A stretch of DNA of 10,304 nt. It comes from an uncultured Prevotella sp. (lineage in GTDB: Bacteria; Bacteroidota; Bacteroidia; Bacteroidales; Bacteroidaceae). The notes beneath the pieces were generated by a model. It was given only the letters and a program-made list of their open reading frames with translations, ran no database searches and had not been told where the DNA came from. The stretch spans positions 1 to 10,304 of the forward strand of contig URSZ01000087.1 of NCBI GenBank assembly GCA_900550635.1, written 5' to 3'. Below, in pieces: positions 7,901-10,304 of this stretch (the stretch's first letter is position 1; each line of letters starts with the position of its first letter). Position numbers and translations under genes: made by a program.

Positions 7901-8007
7901 TCGCTTCGCCTATCGCTTACTACACGATGAAGAAGCTGGGCCGCGGCAAAGCCGGCAAGGAGAACAAACAGGCAACCACTGCTGCCGCAGAACCTGCAAA
8001 GGCGTAA
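4939..8007 (+). CDS. secDF: SecDF fusion, protein translocase accessory subunit
   Basis: 1022 residues, normal for the single-chain Bacteroidetes SecDF, an inner-membrane proton-driven protein that helps SecYEG complete export. SecD half: TM1 at about 6-26, GLDLKGG (73-79), RIDRFGV from R183, then five TM segments from about 503 to 665 with D575 in GMAVDANVLIYER. SecF half from about 682: GIDFTGG (717-723), and a TM bundle with D910 in GYSINDKVVIFDR and R944 in TLSRTL. D575, D910 and R944 correspond by motif to the proton-path residues D340, D637 and R671 of Thermus SecDF. Oddities: an Ala/Glu/Lys-rich low-complexity insert at about 250-315 in the first periplasmic domain, and an Ala/Lys tail. 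It has its own promoter and is followed by a terminator, so probably a single-gene transcript. Confidence 0.97.
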   Translation: MQNKGFIKVIAVLLTLICVYYLSFSFVTQHYEDKAAAMGEEAGQMYLDSIKNEKVWLGAYTFKQCQEMQISLGLDLKGGMNVVLEVSVPDVVKNLADNSQDPNFNKALAQAQKEATETQTDFISAFVKSYQALVGKDRLAEIFATQQLKGVVSTKSTDAQIEKALRSEVSAAIENSYKVLRTRIDRFGVAQPNIQTLEGQMGRILVEMPGIKEPERVRKLLQGSANLEFWETYDGNIITPYLPTIDSKLAALSSGEAAAADTAKAAKAEEQTEEKAEAKADSAKGSVNAAAALKKIGANTKADAQGKIDEQTKKEHPLLSIFSPAQGRSGCVVGYVLARDTAEVMKMLTSKAAQEVLPRDLKLCWGVKPSEMSTRQEIFELYALRITQSNGRAPLEGDVVVSAKDDFDQFNRPCVSMTMNSDGARRWAVLTKKNVDHAIAIVLDGFVYSAPNVENEITGGVSSITGHFTAEDTKDLANVLQSGKMPAPAHIVQEDIVGPSLGQESIIQGFTSCVVAFILLMIYMCAMYGFIPGMVANGALIVNFFFTFGVLTSFQAALTMSGIAGMVLSLGMAVDANVLIYERTKEELAAGKGVKAALSDGYKNAFSAIFDSNLTSIITAVILFYFGTGPIRGFATTLIIGLAASFFTAVWLTRIVYEHFMNRDKWLHLTFVTGLSKNLIRNPNFRIIDNCKISFAVFGIFLAVCLISFGTRGLSQGIDFTGGRNFVVQFEKEVAPETVRDLLQNEIGDQGNASAISLGTDGKTLRVTTNYRINESSPEVDSQVERFLYDALKKGNLLADYVTFERFIDRDNRAGGSIISSQKVGPSVAKDVTYGAIISVILALVAIFLYILLRFRNLAFSVGSTAALTMDALLIIGMYSLCWGWMPFSLEVDQTFIGAILTAIGYSINDKVVIFDRVREYLHLYPKRDLKRIFNESLNSTLSRTLNTGVSTMVVLICIFFLGGESIRSFAFAMILGVVFGTLSSLFFASPIAYYTMKKLGRGKAGKENKQATTAAAEPAKA

Positions 8008-8037
8008 TTTAGTACATAACTTTACATAATTGTTGTG

Positions 8038-8073
8038 CGCCGCCGGGGCTTTTGCTCCGGCGGCGTTCGTTTT
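8038..8073 (+). terminator. Rho-independent terminator after secDF
   Basis: Stem arms 8038-8048 and 8055-8065 pair over 11 positions with one G-U, closing a six-base loop (CTTTTG, 8049-8054). TTCGTTTT follows. It begins 30 bases after the secDF stop and is the only strong GC-rich terminator in the window. Confidence 0.85.
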
Positions 8074-8376
8074 CTACGCCTCTGCCGGCATTGCGCCCGG
8101 CGTTACCTCAAATCGGTCGTCAGGCTTCGTCAAATTGCGTGCTTATGCCTGGCGGATAACTTTACATCCGACTGAAAGCGTAGCAGGCTACGGCAAAGCC
8201 GGGCGGGAAGACAGATGACGGCAGAAGTGCGTAAGTTGGCGAAGAGACCGCACATGATGTTACTACTTAATTACCTGATGACCGTTTTGGGTTAACACTT
8301 CCCATGAGTTAATTCACGAAACGGCAACCTCGCGCAGGGGAACGCCACAACCTCAAAGCACGCCCCTGCACCCCTC
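8074..8376. other. Gene-free region with small inverted repeats
   Basis: No gene is supportable. Short structures are present: CGTCAGGC (near 8119) can pair with GCCTGGCG (near 8147); CGTAGCAGGCTACG at 8179-8192 is a small hairpin; CCGTTTTG (8282-8289) pairs with CGAAACGG (8317-8324) apart from one position; and GCAGGGG (8334-8340) pairs with CCCCTGC (8363-8369). ATAACTTTACAT occurs at 8016-8027 and again at 8156-8167. These could mark an unrecognised small RNA or decayed element, or be chance; I recognise no known RNA family. Confidence 0.35.
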
Positions 8377-8455
8377 TCGGAGAAAAGAAAAAATACAAGG
8401 CACATAATTCAAAATATGTCTGAGATATTTTAAAATATGTCAGACATATTTTTTG
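8377..8455. repeat. Palindromic intergenic repeat, copy 3
   Basis: It begins with a 29-base segment (8377-8405) that differs from copy 1 (128-156) at one base and includes CAAGGCACATA at 8396-8406. Two tandem palindromes follow: 8411-8431 (one arm mismatch, central T) and 8432-8452 (perfect, centred on A8442), then a T-run. Both tandem units have the same core as copy 2, with the central base varying between T, A and G. Confidence 0.75.
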
Positions 8456-8493
8456 CCCCGCCAAACCCGCATGCCGAGGCGCTTCCGGCGTTT

Positions 8494-8685
8494 GTTAAAA
8501 TCCTTAATCCCGATTGTTAAATCCGCTTCCACCGCCGCGCAATCCACCTGTTCGGCCGCACCGTCTGCCAATACAGCCGTGCCACCCGTGCGCACCGCCG
8601 CCGTTTGCCCGGCAACAGATAAAAATTACGGCTGTTTGGGATTTTTATACTTTAAAACTGTTCCGATTGTTTTAAAATCCTTAAT
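8494..8685 (+). repeat. Duplicated promoter-region sequence
   Basis: GTTAAAATCCTTAAT (8494-8508) recurs as TTTAAAATCCTTAAT (8671-8685), and a shortened relative, CCGATTGTTAAATCC, lies at 8510-8524, matching CCGATTGTTTTAAAATCC at 8663-8680. At the downstream copy the next bases complete a TAATTTTG -7 element; at the upstream copy the same place reads TAATCCCG. The stretch between the copies has no supportable gene. It may be a duplicated operator or a decayed duplicate promoter. Confidence 0.45.
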
Positions 8686-8689
8686 TTTG
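8682..8689 (+). promoter_or_regulatory. -7 promoter element of the secreted paralog genes
   Basis: TAATTTTG matches TAnnTTTG and lies 21 bases before the ATG at 8711. No TTTG is found at the -33 position. The predicted transcript start is near 8695, so the leader would be only about 15 bases. Because the second paralog follows after 21 bases, this promoter probably serves both. Confidence 0.5.
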
Positions 8690-8710
8690 TCTTTGTAATA
8701 TTGATAGATT

Positions 8711-9766
8711 ATGTCATTACGAAAATTTCTTTTCCCGCTCCTTTTATTGTTGCCCGTGCCGTGCATGGCGCAGGAGGCAACGTTTCAATCTTTCCTGCAA
8801 GATTTCAGGGAGTGTAGCCAGGTGGAGCTTTCATGCTACGGCGATGTAAAAGCAGCCAACAACCCGTATGTTGACAAGGAAATATACAAGAACTTCCTCC
8901 CCGTTGTGGCCGACAGTATCATGTGGCTTAAGGGAAGCTGCTTCAGGCACGGCGACATAATTGTTGCCATGCTGCGGAAATGGGACATGAACGTCTACGA
9001 CAAGTACAAGCATTACATCATGGAGAACGACGTGTGCAATTTCATGCTCATCACTTATTCCGCAAAAGGCGAACTAATCGACAGCAAGGTGCTCGGCAAA
9101 TACGGCGGCAACGACGTGGGCAACACGTATTACACCAATATCACCCCTACCGACGACCCGCTGAAGTTCCGCGTGGAGCAGGCCACGCTGGACGGCGACG
9201 GCAGCATGTTGGTACAGTATCGTGAAGACTTGGTATATACGGTAGTGACACACGAATACACCATTGGCAAGGACGGCAAAATAACAGACAAAGTAACGGG
9301 CACGAAAAAAGAACACCGCAGGCCCAAAGGAACAGAAAACAGCGGTAACACGTCGTTTGCGCAGTTCAAATCATATTTTGCGAAATGTACTGCCCCGTAT
9401 AACAACGATTCGTTGTTTGAGATGAAAGTGCCGGGCGAATTTCTTTCTAAACCCGAATGCTTTGACATCATACCCGATACGATACTGAGCAATGTAATGC
9501 CACGTGACGCAGACTTGGCCGCCTGCCGGTATATTGAAACAGAAGAGAGCTGCTTCTTTTTCATGGTTGAAGGTTGTATGATACCTATTGAAGGGTATCC
9601 TTACACTGACTACAAGATACTGGAATTCGACAAAAAGGGGCGTTTCAAGAAGCAATACATCGTAGCACACTTCTCGGACGATATGGACATAGACTATGAA
9701 AAAATACCAGGCGTATTGAGCCAAAACCTTAAGGAGTACGAACACCTTTGGAATACACCTCATTGA
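8711..9766 (+). CDS. Secreted two-domain protein of unknown function (paralog 1)
   Basis: 351 residues; I do not recognise a named family. Residues 1-20 are a Sec signal peptide (positive start, Leu-rich core, cleavage likely after CMA at 18-20). The mature protein seems to consist of two related halves. F-x2-F-x3-F-x2-C-[ST] occurs at 25-36 and at 216-227; a Pro lies 29 residues after the Cys in both (P64, P255); and a KG turn preceded by aromatic and hydrophobic strands lies 85 and 84 residues after it (G120, G310). A Lys/Gly-rich linker near 186-213 separates the halves. The protein has ten or so cysteines, and no catalytic motif is obvious. A related gene follows 21 bases downstream. Expected location is periplasm or outside; a lipoprotein is unlikely because the Cys at 18 lacks a lipobox and is absent in paralog 2. 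Confidence 0.85.
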   Translation: MSLRKFLFPLLLLLPVPCMAQEATFQSFLQDFRECSQVELSCYGDVKAANNPYVDKEIYKNFLPVVADSIMWLKGSCFRHGDIIVAMLRKWDMNVYDKYKHYIMENDVCNFMLITYSAKGELIDSKVLGKYGGNDVGNTYYTNITPTDDPLKFRVEQATLDGDGSMLVQYREDLVYTVVTHEYTIGKDGKITDKVTGTKKEHRRPKGTENSGNTSFAQFKSYFAKCTAPYNNDSLFEMKVPGEFLSKPECFDIIPDTILSNVMPRDADLAACRYIETEESCFFFMVEGCMIPIEGYPYTDYKILEFDKKGRFKKQYIVAHFSDDMDIDYEKIPGVLSQNLKEYEHLWNTPH

Positions 9767-9787
9767 CAAACCTACGTTGGATATATT

Positions 9788-10303
9788 ATGCTACTGCGAA
9801 AAATTATTTTCACTTTAATTTTACTACCCATAGCAAACGTAATGGCGCAGGAGGCTACATTCCAATCGTTCTTAAAAGGGTTCAAGGAATGCAGCAAAAT
9901 AGAATCTAAATCTTTCGAAGATTCAAGGCCCTCTGATTCGGCATATATTGATAAAGAACTGTGTAAACAGTACTTTCCGATAGTGAACAAAGACAGTACA
10001 GAAGAGGGAAGCATTTGGCTTAAAGGGAGCTACTTTAAACACGGGAACTTAATCATAGCCATGTTCAAGAGGTGGTGCCAGGACTATGATGACAAATTCA
10101 ACAACTTATTCGTTGAATACAGCGTCGACTTATATACACTCATCGTATTTTCAGACAAAGGAGAAGTCTTAAACAGCAGAACTATCGGTTACGATGGCGG
10201 CGGCTCATACGGCACAACGTATTTTGCCCGAATTACGCCAACGGATGACCCTTTGAAGTTCCGCGTGGAGCAAGCCACTTTGGACGGCGACGGAAAACTA
10301 ATG
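9788..10303 (+). CDS. Secreted protein of unknown function (paralog 2), cut at window end
   Basis: An ATG at 9788 opens a frame with no stop through the window end (172 codons seen). The N-terminus is a signal peptide, with AQEATFQSFL (20-29) identical to paralog 1, and the protein aligns with paralog 1 along its whole visible length at roughly half identity, with a small insertion around residues 68-74. F25, F28, F32 and C35 keep the same spacing, WLKGS is conserved at 77-81, and the stretch 149-169 is identical to 144-164 of paralog 1. The codons are more AT-rich (TTA, ATA, AAA) than those of its neighbour. The second half, if present, lies beyond the window. A tandem duplication in one operon, 21 bases apart, is the simple reading; function unknown. 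Confidence 0.85.
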   Translation, partial: MLLRKIIFTLILLPIANVMAQEATFQSFLKGFKECSKIESKSFEDSRPSDSAYIDKELCKQYFPIVNKDSTEEGSIWLKGSYFKHGNLIIAMFKRWCQDYDDKFNNLFVEYSVDLYTLIVFSDKGEVLNSRTIGYDGGGSYGTTYFARITPTDDPLKFRVEQATLDGDGKLM

Positions 10304-10304
10304 C

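Noticed and set aside
8030..8218. Open frame over the secDF terminator
   Set aside because: No ATG, overlaps the terminator hairpin, and the product shows no motif.
8411..8452. Tandem palindromes considered as a CRISPR array
   Set aside because: Only two adjacent units with no spacers between them and no cas genes in the window.
8453..8698. Open frame upstream of the first secreted paralog
   Set aside because: No ATG at its start, begins in the repeat T-run and covers the promoter; composition is irregular and no homology is apparent.

Overview
The window looks like a chromosomal segment from a member of the Bacteroidales, probably near Prevotellaceae, Bacteroidaceae or Muribaculaceae. The evidence is the single-chain SecD-SecF fusion, a rhomboid with the C-terminal tail usual in this phylum, the absence of Shine-Dalgarno sequences before starts, and several matches to the Bacteroides promoter (-7 TAnnTTTG, once with a -33 TTTG at correct spacing). 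GC content is moderate in most genes and clearly lower in the last one. All genes I can support lie on the + strand. I see no tRNA, rRNA, CRISPR array, transposase or phage gene.

Layout. Positions 1-447 are non-coding or unresolved and carry the first of three related palindromic intergenic repeats. Positions 448-2337 hold an iron-containing alcohol dehydrogenase followed by a flavodoxin-fold FMN protein with a Tat-type export signal and a four-cysteine cluster. Positions 2338-2821 are intergenic, with repeat copy 2, a good promoter and a leader hairpin. Positions 2822-4848 are a rhomboid protease and a membrane-anchored endonuclease/exonuclease/phosphatase-family protein, overlapping by one base (TAATG). 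Positions 4939-8007 are secDF with its own promoter and a strong terminator. Positions 8074-8710 are gene-free and carry repeat copy 3 and a duplicated promoter-like sequence. Positions 8711 to the window end hold two tandem paralogous secreted proteins of unknown function; the second is cut by the window edge.

The four genes from the rhomboid onward to the first secreted paralog are all membrane or export-related, but that may be chance. The alcohol dehydrogenase and flavoprotein form a plausible redox pair. SecDF assists Sec export, on which both secreted paralogs should depend, although nothing in the sequence ties them together specifically.

Most of the window is ordinary housekeeping. 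The parts that deserve attention are the dispersed palindromic repeat, the two-domain secreted paralog pair with a near-identical internal tract, the exported iron-sulfur-like flavoprotein, and the promoter/hairpin arrangement before the rhomboid. I found nothing that amounts to a clear new biological system.
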